The notes under the pieces were generated by a model. That model was given only the letters and a program-made list of their open reading frames with translations. It was not told the DNA's origin and ran no database searches. A DNA stretch of 64,000 nt from Marinobacter sp. JH2. GTDB taxonomy: Bacteria; Pseudomonadota; Gammaproteobacteria; Pseudomonadales; Oleiphilaceae. The DNA is taken from positions 1,426,001 through 1,490,000 of the forward strand of contig NZ_CP037934.1 of the NCBI RefSeq assembly GCF_004353225.1. The letters run 5' to 3'. The position numbers and the translations under genes were made by a program. Positions 28,976-37,462 of the stretch are shown here, one piece after another; positions within the stretch are counted from its first letter, which is position 1; every line of letters begins with the position of its first letter.

Positions 28976-29925
28976 ACATCTCACCAGCCGACGAGAGGAT
29001 GCCAGAAATTCTGATCGTCGATGATGACAGCACTGTCGTACTGGGATTGAACAAGGTGCTGTCTGATATTGGGCGGATAAGATTTGCGGCTGACGGTCAG
29101 AAAGCACTCGCAATGGTGGCGGAGAGACTTCCGGACCTGATCTTTCTGGACATTGGTCTGCCGGACATCAGTGGCTTAGAGGTGTGTGCCAAGCTCAAAA
29201 CTGACTCGGACACGTCCGATATCCCGGTGTTGTTCATGACCAGTACGACCGGTTCAGACTTTGAAGAAAAAGTTTTTGATGTCGGTGCGGCAGATTACAT
29301 TGGCAAACCACTTAACCCGCAGGTGGTGCTGGCCAGGGCAAGAATACACCTGGAGTATCGTGCCGCATTGCAGGCGCTTGAGTCACAGGCCAGGACAGAT
29401 GGACTGACAGGAATTGCTAACCGGCGTAGTTTTGATGAAAGGCTATCAACTGAATTAAAGCGTGCAAAAAGGTATCAGCTACCCCTGACGCTGATGATGA
29501 TCGACATCGATGAATTCAAGAAATTCAATGATCATTATGGGCACCTGGCCGGAGACGAGTGTCTCAAATCTGTTGCACAGACTATGTCGATGAGCGCTCG
29601 TCGGCCCGCCGATTTCACGGCTCGGTTTGGCGGCGAAGAATTTGCTGTGATACTGCCTGATACTGATACGAAGGGTGCGGCAACCTTCGCACAGATTCTC
29701 CTGAATCGTATGGCTGAGATGAAAACACCCCATGCACCTGAGGCGCGCCGGCAACACGTGTCGGTATCAATTGGTTTCACGACTCTTACACCTGAGTACG
29801 GCGACAATGACCTGGTGAATGAATCAGCGATTATCGAAACCGCTGATCAGGCGCTCTATGAGGCAAAATCCGGTGGGCGAGACTGCTTCAAATACGTTGA
29901 GATGAGAAAGCGTCCGTTGCTCTAG
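28972..29925 (+). CDS. Response regulator REC-GGDEF diguanylate cyclase
   Basis: This 317-residue protein has an N-terminal receiver with D60 (FLDIGLPD) and a C-terminal GGDEF domain. The active-site motif GGEEF (220-224) is intact, and a product-inhibition I-site RxxD (R211-D214) lies five residues before it. Layout resembles WspR/PleD-type cyclases, so phosphorylation probably promotes dimerisation and c-di-GMP synthesis. ATGA overlaps the kinase stop, and AGGA precedes it. The operon thus holds a matched cyclase and phosphodiesterase under one kinase. Confidence 0.93.
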   Translation: MNISPADERMPEILIVDDDSTVVLGLNKVLSDIGRIRFAADGQKALAMVAERLPDLIFLDIGLPDISGLEVCAKLKTDSDTSDIPVLFMTSTTGSDFEEKVFDVGAADYIGKPLNPQVVLARARIHLEYRAALQALESQARTDGLTGIANRRSFDERLSTELKRAKRYQLPLTLMMIDIDEFKKFNDHYGHLAGDECLKSVAQTMSMSARRPADFTARFGGEEFAVILPDTDTKGAATFAQILLNRMAEMKTPHAPEARRQHVSVSIGFTTLTPEYGDNDLVNESAIIETADQALYEAKSGGRDCFKYVEMRKRPLL

Positions 29926-29944
29926 GCACCACTATCGAGCTCAA

Positions 29945-29971
29945 GACGGGCAATCCAGAAGGGAGCCCGTC
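29945..29971 (+). terminator. Probable terminator of the signalling operon
   Basis: A GACGGGC/GCCCGTC stem (7 bp) with a 13-nt loop lies 20 bp after the cyclase stop and is followed by AATGATTTT. The tail is only moderately T-rich, so efficiency is uncertain. Confidence 0.5.
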
Positions 29972-29994
29972 AATGATTTTCTGGCGTCAATGCA

Positions 29995-30333
29995 TCAACG
30001 ACCAAATTGTTTTACCCATTCCATGGCCTTTTCATAAGGTAAAGACTTGGTATGAGGGAAGCCTTACCCAATTTGACAGGCTAAAGAGAGCAGTCGATCT
30101 TCGGTTTGGTTGTCTTCAATACCTTCAGCCACCAGTCTTCTGCCGGAGTTCCGCGCCAGTCCAAAATTAGCTCCAACGATCATTTCATCATCTTTGTTTT
30201 CCAGCATATCTATAACGAATGATTGATCGATTTTAATCGCCATATTGAGTAGAGGATTAAGCTGTCTCTCGTAGCGGCACTGCAGGTACTTTGGGCAGCG
30301 AAACAGGACCGCTTTGTGGTCAATCTGAATGTC
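29995..30333 (-). pseudogene. Decayed EAL-domain gene fragment
   Basis: In one minus-strand frame the end of an EAL domain can be read: IKIDQSFVIDMLENKDDE, then FGLARNSGRRLVAEGIED and RLLSLACQIG, a stop codon at 30064-30066, then GFPHTKSLPYEKAM and EWVKQFG to a stop at 29995. In intact relatives the position of the stop is Gln (QGF/QGY), so one substitution caused it. Upstream, the DDFGTG region is scrambled (about 30230-30330). This is a dead phosphodiesterase, facing the signalling operon and ending against the mobile element at about 30.4 kb. Confidence 0.7.
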
Positions 30334-30397
30334 CGCTTTGCGACCTCAGCGTGCTTAATCTCCCGGAATCTCGGCGACAAAAAAGGTCCGCTTCTTA

Positions 30398-30664
30398 TCA
30401 AAAAACGGACGTAGCCTCGATTTCAATTGAGGGCTCTGCCCTCTCGCCGCAAGCGGCGATTCGCCCGAGGTATTTAAGGACCAGCGATTTTATCGCCGGA
30501 TTCTGGCGCACGGCGCTCTCTCCGATACCGATAGCGTTGGCGACTTCGCCACGGTTTAGCTGGCCCCGAAAGACGATTTGCTTTAAATCGTCATCGGTTT
30601 TCGTAGCGGCCCAACGCTGAAAGGCAACAAGGTTTTCGCGAGCTTTTTCTTGTCCGTTAGTCAT
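30398..30664 (-). CDS. VPA1267-family small protein of the gamma-mobile-trio element
   Basis: This 88-residue protein begins MTNGQEKARENLVAFQRWAA, the pattern of the short VPA1267-like gene that accompanies gmtX on Vibrio gamma-mobile-trio islands. The middle (GQLNRGEVANAIGIGESAVRQNPAIKS) looks like a helix-turn-helix. Its start overlaps the end of gmtX by 8 bp, so it is translated as the fourth gene of the operon. A GTCCG/CGGAC stem plus T-run just beyond the stop (30370-30405) could end transcription. Its role in transposition is not established. Confidence 0.7.
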   Translation of the reverse strand: MTNGQEKARENLVAFQRWAATKTDDDLKQIVFRGQLNRGEVANAIGIGESAVRQNPAIKSLVLKYLGRIAACGERAEPSIEIEATSVF

Positions 30665-31292
30665 TCCCGATACTCAACGCTTTTTCAAGGGCATCCACAA
30701 AACCGTTTCTGAGGACAACCTTGCCGTTTTGGTCCTTGATGCTGCCGCGTTCTGTTTTAGTCCAGCCCTTTAATTTAAGGGACTCCTCAGAGATGGCGTC
30801 TCTCAATGCATCAATCTCGTGACTCAACAGGCTCGGTAACCTCGATTCAGATTTGTCTTCAGCACCCGCTCGGTAGTCAATTTCCAATTTCTTGATCGAT
30901 GCAAACCTTTTATTTTCGGCCCTCAATTTACGGACCTTCGAAATCAGGTCGAGTATGAGGAAGCGGTGAGTTTTATTGCTTACCTCATCAACCCAATCGT
31001 ACTCGCCCGAGGGCGTGGTCTGTGCTTTGATCGCTTTCTTTTTCTGGTCTCCAAGCGCCTGCCAAGCCTCAATGACCGCTCTATAATGTTCTCCGGTTTT
31101 GTTTCGGATGGTCTGCTCGCTAGGAGCGCCACGACTGGCCCCAAGCTTCGCAATCGTTGAGATTCTGAAATCAACCGAGCCTGACTCATGATGTTCCTTG
31201 CAAACGGCGTGAAGGGCCTCCAGGGACTTCCTGGAACGAGAATTTTTCAGTTGGCCCAGTATGGCCTCGTAGACTTCGTTCGGTTCACTCAT
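30657..31292 (-). CDS. gmtX: Gamma-mobile-trio protein GmtX
   Basis: The 211-residue protein resembles the VPA1268/GmtX family (MSEPNEVYEAILGQLKNS..., GASRGAPSEQTIRNKTGEHYRAVIEAW). The first half has a helix-turn-helix-like arrangement and the middle a coiled-coil stretch (LISKVRKLRAENKRFASIKK). In GMT elements it always follows gmtY and gmtZ, as here, with an 8-bp overlap. GmtX probably binds DNA or the recombinases. That is inferred from position. Confidence 0.8.
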   Translation of the reverse strand: MSEPNEVYEAILGQLKNSRSRKSLEALHAVCKEHHESGSVDFRISTIAKLGASRGAPSEQTIRNKTGEHYRAVIEAWQALGDQKKKAIKAQTTPSGEYDWVDEVSNKTHRFLILDLISKVRKLRAENKRFASIKKLEIDYRAGAEDKSESRLPSLLSHEIDALRDAISEESLKLKGWTKTERGSIKDQNGKVVLRNGFVDALEKALSIGND

Positions 31293-34200
31293 TGCAGCTC
31301 TCGATTTCTAGCGGGAATTTCAAAGACCCGTTCATGGCTGACTCGATCTCTTGGCGCACATCACCTAGCTGTAGTGGTTCGGCGAGATCTTCCAAGGTGA
31401 TTTGCCCATTGATCAACTGGTCAGCGACGTGCCAGTTATTCTGTGTCACTTGCATAATCAGCCGGACGACCTGATTGGCAGCTTTGAGCTGCTGATCCTC
31501 GGTCAACCGAAATATCGCGGGTGCAATCCCATTGGTGTCCGCCAATTTGTCGAGCATCTGACTGAGCAGGGGGCGTGCTCTGGAGGCACTGGCGCTCTCG
31601 TAAATCTCAGCGTTGGCACAGACCTCAGCGAGCAACCGAAATTCGCTGCTTTGCTCCTCCAAATGCATCTCCATTTCCACGTAATTGCCGCTGACGATCA
31701 GCTGGTGCTGGCCTGTCTCGGAGGTCTTCAGCAGTTCGGTAGATTGAGAAATCAGGCGGTATAAGTGCTGGAGATCCGTGAGAAGCATGTCGAGCTTTTT
31801 GGCTTTTTCCTCATACGCCGAGGTGATCTTTTTCAGCGTTCGCTCTTTACCAAAAAACTGTCCCGAAGACTCGGCATCGTACCGCTCGTCATCGAGCGTC
31901 TGCCTTTTTTCTTCGAGTTCGTGGTATTCATTGCGGGTGACATTGATTTCCAGAATGATTTCGTTGGCAATGGCCGACAAACCGCCCAGAAACGCCGGGC
32001 CGGTAATGAAGAAGCGGCACTGGGGACAATTTCGAGTCCCAAGGTAGCCATTGGGCACGGGCGCGTACTGTGCTTCAACCTTCCGCTCAACCAGTGCCAT
32101 GCCACCTTCGTCACACTTGTTGCCGCTCATGGGGCAGATTCCGAAACTCATAAGTTGGAAGGCTCCAGAGGGCCAATTAGGTGTCAGACACTGATCCATG
32201 ATGCTTCGGTCTGTGGCGATTAATTCCGGACGCGCCTCTTCGATTTTCTTCTGGAGGATGAGGTCTTCGTAACGATAATGACTCTGCTCAAGTGCCCGTT
32301 TTTCAGCCGCCGCCATCTCCAGCCGCATTTTGCTGGCTCCTACCTTTGTGTAGTAAATCGTCATCACCAGAGAGGAATGACCAACCAGCTTTGAAATCAC
32401 GGCTATGGGCGCTCTGCCGTCGACAATGTAGGCAGTGATAAGGCTGACGCGGAGAGCATGAGGTGTAAATTGGCTCTTGTAATCCACGCTGCTCTTTTTT
32501 TCGATTTTCTCAGCGAGGTCCGCGCCTGGCCTCTGACTATGGAACAACAGAGCAGGCAGGGTTCGTGTAAACGCGGTTGTCGTACGCATGGGCGACGCCT
32601 TCTCATCACAGGCGTGTGAGGCCGGGTCGCGGAACAGGAACGATTGTTTACCGCGCCTTTTGAGGATGTCTTTGTGTATCCTTTGCTGCGGGTTGATTTG
32701 CGTCCACAGTGTCAGTTCTTCGATTGGGTTGTATTTGGATTGCCACTCCCGAAGCTGGATAATCCAATACGCCAGATCTTCCGGCATGAACGGAATATCG
32801 TAGCCGCCCAATTTCTTTCCGGTTTTGTTCGTCGTGATGTAGGCGCTCAACTCACCGTCATTGTTCCCTTTCTGAATAAAGCCCTTATTCCGCTTTCGGG
32901 TCGCAAGCGGACTTGGATTTTCGATCCAGTGAACCTTCCCATCACGCCATAACGGAACGAATTCATCTCCCTCTCCGCTGTCGAGCCAACAGATTTGCTG
33001 TCCTCGCAACGGAATGGATAGCAATGTGTAGTTTGCGACAATTTTTACGGGCGACCATAACTCGTGCATCTCTTCAAAATAGCGCTTGCGACCTCGCTTC
33101 CGCTCTTTTTTGACCACTCGATAAATGCAGTTTGGGTCATTGTCATCAATTAACTGTGGATCAACCCCGAACCAGCAGTCTTCGAGGAAGGGATGCAATT
33201 GATAGAGATCGCGAAACGACGTCGCCTCTAGCGGAATCAGATGCTGCTTGGCTCGTACAATGGCATCCATGGGCAATGGAGGCTTGTCTGATTCACTGCG
33301 CTTGTAACTGGGTAACTGATCTAACAAACCCTTGAGAACGGTTCTAAGAGGATTGCGGTAGCCGGGCAGAACTATCAACTCACCGTTCTCGTCCTCGTCA
33401 GAGCAATAAGTCTCCAAAATCCACTCGAAAAAAGCGGAACAGGCGTTATGCCGTGGTTTTTTTACAGTATCTGCGGTGACATTTATGAAGTTTTCGTACG
33501 CTCGCTCATCAAACGGGATATCCCTTGACAGCATGGCTCCCGGGTCGTCAACCAAGCCCAGCTTGTCCACGTAAAATCTAAGGAGTGCTCTCAAATGTGA
33601 GTATTTGTTGGATTGGCCTGTACCAGCCTCTACATAACACTGAATGGCTTTCCAAAACTCGGGGTATTTGCTGGTCAGTTCTCGATTAATGGCGTTTTCG
33701 TTGCCCAGGAAGTGAGGCCAAGATATCCAATGTTCGGAATAAGTTTTATTCGGCTGCGATGGCAACTTCGGGTCTTTTTCGTAGCCCCTGAAGTATTCCG
33801 CACCTGTTTTTAACCCCAAGCATTGAGCGGCTTCGGACGCCTCGGCGAGCGTCGCGTACCTCTTAACGGGGCGCTCAATGCCAAGGTAGCTGTACCAATC
33901 ATCCCAATCTTCGGCATAGAAGTCGAAGGGACTTACTGTCAGCTTCGGGTCTTGTTTGTAGCCCTCGTAGAATTCCTTCTGTGTTTTGAATCCCAAGCGC
34001 TGGGCTGCTTCGGACGCCTCGGCGAGCGTCGCGTACTTTTCTTTGGGACGCTCATTGCCAAGAAAACTGTACCAATCAGCCCAATTTCTGCGATACATTC
34101 CGTCGGGATGGCGTGGCAGCTTCGGGTCTTGTTTGTAGCCCTTAAAGTATTCTGTGGACGTTTTGAATCCCAAGCGCTGAGCGGCTTCGGACGCCTCGGC

Positions 34201-35106
34201 GAGCGTTGCGTACTTCCCATCGGGGCGTCCAGTGCCAAGGAAGTTGTACCAACTACTCCAATCTTCGGCATAAAAGTCGTTGGGAGAACCTGGCAGCTTC
34301 GGGTCTTTTTGGTAGTCCTCATAGTATTCCGCCTGTGTTTTTAACCCCAAGCGTTGAGCGGCTTCGGACGCCTCGGCGACAGTGGCGTGCTTCTCACTGG
34401 GGCGTTCAGTGCCAAGGAAGCTATACCAATCATCCCAATCTTCGGCATAGAAAACAGAGGGTTGTGATGGCAGCTTCGGGTCTTTTTGGTAGTCCTCATA
34501 GTATTCCTGCTGCGTTTTGAACCCCAGGCGCTGAGCGGCTTCGGACGCCTCGGCAAGCGCCGCGTACCTCTCGGGGCGCTCAACGCCAAGAAAGCTATAC
34601 CAATCATCCCACTCTCCGGCATAACTTCGTTGGGGATTCGATGGCAACTTCGGGTCTTTTTGGTAGCCCTCATGGTATTCGGTGCGTGTTTTGAAGCCCA
34701 ATCGCTGAGCGACTTCGGACGCCTCGGCGAGCGTCACGTATTTTTCTCTAGGGCGCTCATTGCGAAGGAAGTTGGGCCAATCAGCCCAATCTTCGGCATA
34801 GTGTTTGTCGGGAGCTGCTGGCAGCTTCAGGTCTTTTTTGTAGCCCTTGTTGTATTCATCTCTTATTTCGAATCCCAAGCGTTGAGCGGCCTCGGACGCC
34901 TCGGCGACAGTGGCGTACTTCTCACCGGGGTGTTCAGTGCCAAGGAAGCTATACCAATCATCCCAATCTCCGGCATAGAGTTGGTTGGGATTTGCTGGCA
35001 GCTTCGGATCTTGTTTGTAGCCCTTCTTGTATTCCGGCTGCGTTTTGAATTCCAAGCGCTGAGCGGCTTCTGAGGCTTCGGCGAGCGTGGCGTACTTAGT
35101 TGCCAT
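31285..35106 (-). CDS. gmtZ: Gamma-mobile-trio protein GmtZ with eight N-terminal tandem repeats and a tyrosine-recombinase core
   Basis: This VPA1269-family protein has 1273 residues. Residues 5-472 are eight copies of a 59-residue unit (consensus YATLAEASEAAQRLGFKT..., DPKLP..P...Y, DWYSFLG.ERP). The central part has recombinase features: Arg in SIPLRGQQICWLD (about residue 705) and TPHALRVSLITAY, SKLVGHSSLVMTIYYT (about 885-920), giving the R, HxxR, H and Y set. The last third has Cys pairs suggestive of zinc binding (CPMSGNKC, CPQCRFF) and a coiled coil. The repeats are probably DNA-binding modules. Overlaps with gmtY and gmtX show one operon. Confidence 0.85.
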   Translation of the reverse strand: MATKYATLAEASEAAQRLEFKTQPEYKKGYKQDPKLPANPNQLYAGDWDDWYSFLGTEHPGEKYATVAEASEAAQRLGFEIRDEYNKGYKKDLKLPAAPDKHYAEDWADWPNFLRNERPREKYVTLAEASEVAQRLGFKTRTEYHEGYQKDPKLPSNPQRSYAGEWDDWYSFLGVERPERYAALAEASEAAQRLGFKTQQEYYEDYQKDPKLPSQPSVFYAEDWDDWYSFLGTERPSEKHATVAEASEAAQRLGLKTQAEYYEDYQKDPKLPGSPNDFYAEDWSSWYNFLGTGRPDGKYATLAEASEAAQRLGFKTSTEYFKGYKQDPKLPRHPDGMYRRNWADWYSFLGNERPKEKYATLAEASEAAQRLGFKTQKEFYEGYKQDPKLTVSPFDFYAEDWDDWYSYLGIERPVKRYATLAEASEAAQCLGLKTGAEYFRGYEKDPKLPSQPNKTYSEHWISWPHFLGNENAINRELTSKYPEFWKAIQCYVEAGTGQSNKYSHLRALLRFYVDKLGLVDDPGAMLSRDIPFDERAYENFINVTADTVKKPRHNACSAFFEWILETYCSDEDENGELIVLPGYRNPLRTVLKGLLDQLPSYKRSESDKPPLPMDAIVRAKQHLIPLEATSFRDLYQLHPFLEDCWFGVDPQLIDDNDPNCIYRVVKKERKRGRKRYFEEMHELWSPVKIVANYTLLSIPLRGQQICWLDSGEGDEFVPLWRDGKVHWIENPSPLATRKRNKGFIQKGNNDGELSAYITTNKTGKKLGGYDIPFMPEDLAYWIIQLREWQSKYNPIEELTLWTQINPQQRIHKDILKRRGKQSFLFRDPASHACDEKASPMRTTTAFTRTLPALLFHSQRPGADLAEKIEKKSSVDYKSQFTPHALRVSLITAYIVDGRAPIAVISKLVGHSSLVMTIYYTKVGASKMRLEMAAAEKRALEQSHYRYEDLILQKKIEEARPELIATDRSIMDQCLTPNWPSGAFQLMSFGICPMSGNKCDEGGMALVERKVEAQYAPVPNGYLGTRNCPQCRFFITGPAFLGGLSAIANEIILEINVTRNEYHELEEKRQTLDDERYDAESSGQFFGKERTLKKITSAYEEKAKKLDMLLTDLQHLYRLISQSTELLKTSETGQHQLIVSGNYVEMEMHLEEQSSEFRLLAEVCANAEIYESASASRARPLLSQMLDKLADTNGIAPAIFRLTEDQQLKAANQVVRLIMQVTQNNWHVADQLINGQITLEDLAEPLQLGDVRQEIESAMNGSLKFPLEIESCNE
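33691..35094 (-). repeat. Tandem 177-bp repeat array (8 units) coding for the GmtZ N-terminus
   Basis: Eight consecutive units of 177 bp (one of 174 bp, the last slightly shorter) encode 59-residue modules. The block coding for YATLAEASEAAQRLGF is the most conserved at DNA level, while residues about 19-26 and 34-41 of each unit vary. The reading frame is kept throughout, so the array is under protein-level selection and not a satellite. Confidence 0.9.
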
Positions 35107-36475
35107 GAGTGAGTCCTTTCTTGATTGGAGAAATTAAGCCGTGCTCGGGCGACAATCTGCTCAAATGCGCACGCATCTGCTTATCAGTGAGTTCGGTGTA
35201 GACCTGCTGACTTTCTATCGATTTATGGTGTAGGGCGTTTTTAATGATCAGAGAATCAGCGTTTGCATCAGCCAGAGCTTGCCCATACGAGTGTCGGTGG
35301 GCGTGTGCTGTCGTTCCCGCTTCTTTTGAAAACGGTAAACCAATTCTCTCAACGGCTCTTTTAAGCGATTGGTTATAGCCTTTGATTGAGTGCGGAGCGC
35401 CTGATTGCGTCGTGAATGCAAACGGATGTTTACCGCCATCGGGGTATCGCTGGTAGGTCAGGTAAAGCCGCCAAAGGTCGTTAAAGGTTTCACCAGCACT
35501 TCTTGGAAACCACCAAACCTGAAGAAAGTGGCGACTTTCATTGTCCTCTTTGGGCGCTTTCCAACCTGCATGCAGCGTATGGGATTTCGAATATTCAAAT
35601 CGCGGTTGCATCCCATACTTGTTGAGCAACTCTTCGCGCCTGCTGGGGCCGTTTGGACGGGGCCGCCCTTTATCGGGATGAAAAATTTTGACCAGTGCGG
35701 TTCCGTCCTCCCACGGCACGACATCTTCTACCCAAAGGTGAAAGCACTCGCTGAGCCTGAGTCCGCCGTAATGCATCAGCATGGTAATGAGCACATTCTT
35801 CAGGTCCAGGCGCTCATAAACTACGTCGCTCGTTTCAAAGCCATATCGCGTAAGGCCATTCCACAAGAGGTCGTCAATTCGTCCAGGAGGAAAGCTTTTC
35901 TTACCCTCATTGCCGTTAGAACGCGACACCGTCCTGGGCATAACCTTCCGGAAATAAGCAGGGGCTGGTTTGTTAGCCCAAAGGTGGGAAAGAAAAGCCC
36001 GCCGTTTCTTTTGGTAGAAGGCTGCGAGGCCCATCCACTCCTCGTAACGAGTCGGTTTCACCGTTGGGTTTATCTGAAGCTTTTTCTCTTCATACTGCTC
36101 AGAGAGCCAGTCTGTGTATTGTGTTATCAGGCTGATTAGAAAGTTCGCGTCCTTATCCTCGCGTGGTTTCCACCGCAGCCAACTCGGATCGCTACCGTCC
36201 TCGCCAATCGTTCCGGTGTAGAGGCTGTTTGAAAACTCCTGAAACAGTTGGTGAGGAGTTTCAAAGCAGTCTTTATTCTGATTCGTGTAATCGATGAGGA
36301 GTCGAACCGCAAACGCGCTCCTGTCTTTCCAGCTCCGAGATTTGTATCGATGAACGATCAAATAATCCAAATAACTTTTCAGCAAACCATCTTGGGTGAC
36401 GATCACCGGAAGACTTATCTTCGTCCCCGTGTTGTCTACTTTGATATTTGCCTCTATGCAGACGCTGTTCAGCAC
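35096..36475 (-). CDS. gmtY: Gamma-mobile-trio tyrosine recombinase GmtY
   Basis: GmtY (459 residues) is the first gene of the trio. The catalytic domain shows MHYGGLRLSECFHLWVEDVV (box I Arg), TTAHAHRHSYGQALADAN (box II His/Arg) and NALHHKSIESQQVYTELTDKQ (box III His and nucleophile Tyr). The first half is an alpha-helical core-binding part. The start is a GTG at 36475 with GGAA 5 nt upstream. Together with GmtZ it is expected to catalyse integration of the element. Its C-terminus overlaps gmtZ by 11 bp. It is transcribed away from the truncated nuclease gene, separated by a terminator-like hairpin. Confidence 0.85.
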   Translation of the reverse strand: MLNSVCIEANIKVDNTGTKISLPVIVTQDGLLKSYLDYLIVHRYKSRSWKDRSAFAVRLLIDYTNQNKDCFETPHQLFQEFSNSLYTGTIGEDGSDPSWLRWKPREDKDANFLISLITQYTDWLSEQYEEKKLQINPTVKPTRYEEWMGLAAFYQKKRRAFLSHLWANKPAPAYFRKVMPRTVSRSNGNEGKKSFPPGRIDDLLWNGLTRYGFETSDVVYERLDLKNVLITMLMHYGGLRLSECFHLWVEDVVPWEDGTALVKIFHPDKGRPRPNGPSRREELLNKYGMQPRFEYSKSHTLHAGWKAPKEDNESRHFLQVWWFPRSAGETFNDLWRLYLTYQRYPDGGKHPFAFTTQSGAPHSIKGYNQSLKRAVERIGLPFSKEAGTTAHAHRHSYGQALADANADSLIIKNALHHKSIESQQVYTELTDKQMRAHLSRLSPEHGLISPIKKGLTHGN

Positions 36476-36537
36476 GCAATTTCCAATTGGTAAAATAGTA
36501 TGTTCGTAATTCCACTATATATGCATGTATGCTCAAG

Positions 36538-36560
36538 AAAAACCAGATTTCGATTTCTGG
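36538..36560 (-). terminator. Terminator-like hairpin between the nuclease gene and gmtY
   Basis: On the minus strand CCAGA and TCTGG enclose an 8-nt AT-rich loop and are followed by TTTTTC. It lies 20 bp after the nuclease frame and 60 bp before gmtY, so it would insulate the GMT operon from read-through. Confidence 0.55.
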
Positions 36561-36579
36561 CATAGGTTTTTGATGCTTT

Positions 36580-37188
36580 TTAGGATATTTTTTCTATTCC
36601 ACTAATGCTTCTATTGAGACTCAGCTCAACGGGCCAGAGATTGAGCACATCGTTTGCAAACCCTTCACGGTCAGCTTGCGTCCAGCCCTTTGCACCGCGC
36701 TCCCAGGCCCATTTCAGCGGGACCACATGATCTATGTCAATCTCTCTGCTGTTCTGTATGACTTTGCCGGTGAATGGACTGATCCAGCGGCCTGAGACCA
36801 CCCTACAGTGACTTTCGCCTGCAAATCGTACCTTAGTTGTGGATTGGGCAATCAATGCCTCAGCACGGCTGTCTTGACAGTCTCCGTCGGCGTCATCCCA
36901 TCCATGCCCGAACGCAGACCTTTCGTAGCTTTGTAACTTGCCTTTCTCCTCCTGGACCTGCTGAACCGAGGCCAACGAGACACCATCCGGTAGTTTACCG
37001 CCTGAATCCAGGCAGGCATCAACAGAATCGTAGGGTTGATAATTCTTGGTTCGGTCATACCAACTGCTCTGTGGTGGATGGCAAAGACCGCTGATTGACT
37101 TTTTTATAGTGGAGCTATTAGCCGGAGCACTGACAAGAACCGCCAACACAAAAACGACGAGGGGAAGGATTCTTAATTGGCAAACCAT
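36580..37188 (-). CDS. Exported HNH nuclease (DUF1524/GmrSD C-terminal type), 3' end lost
   Basis: The ATG at 37188 starts a clear signal peptide (MVCQLRILPLVVFVLAVLVS...). The mature part has CQDSRAEALIAQS and the DUF1524 nuclease core: IDIDHVVPLKWAWERGAKGW, then REGFANDVLNLWPVELSLNRS, with the DHVVPL His and the closing Asn/Arg. Intact relatives continue with a KGxxGPxxWxPP block and 40-60 more residues. Here the frame runs into SGIEKIS and stops. The loss coincides with the edge of the GMT element, so an insertion or deletion there probably removed the 3' end. It is likely inactive or impaired. A longer open frame upstream (to 37278) lacks support. Confidence 0.75.
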   Translation of the reverse strand: MVCQLRILPLVVFVLAVLVSAPANSSTIKKSISGLCHPPQSSWYDRTKNYQPYDSVDACLDSGGKLPDGVSLASVQQVQEEKGKLQSYERSAFGHGWDDADGDCQDSRAEALIAQSTTKVRFAGESHCRVVSGRWISPFTGKVIQNSREIDIDHVVPLKWAWERGAKGWTQADREGFANDVLNLWPVELSLNRSISGIEKIS

Positions 37189-37462
37189 GATGTAGAAGGG
37201 CTCTCTCAAGTGTAAACTTACCACAGGCTGCACACGTATGATTCCTCGCGGCCTCACACTCCATGGACGATGCTTCACTCCAAGGAAGCGACAACTACTG
37301 ACCCCATGTCGGTGTTATCCGCTCGCAGCCCTAAAAGGGCCGGGAAGTTTATTAATTATTATCGGTTGCAACAAGCTGGCATAAGCCTGAGAGCAAAGCG
37401 GCGAAGCCTGCTCGGCTGCGTATTACCTTTGACGTGATTTGGACGGGAAAGATCGACTAACC

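Noticed and set aside
33691..35094. Regular repeats that could look like a CRISPR or satellite array
   Set aside because: The period is 177 bp, the frame is kept, and the units encode a conserved 59-residue module inside gmtZ.
36273..36563. 96-codon minus-strand frame over the gmtY start
   Set aside because: It overlaps gmtY in another frame and changes from AT-rich leader to basic shadow sequence; gmtY explains the region.
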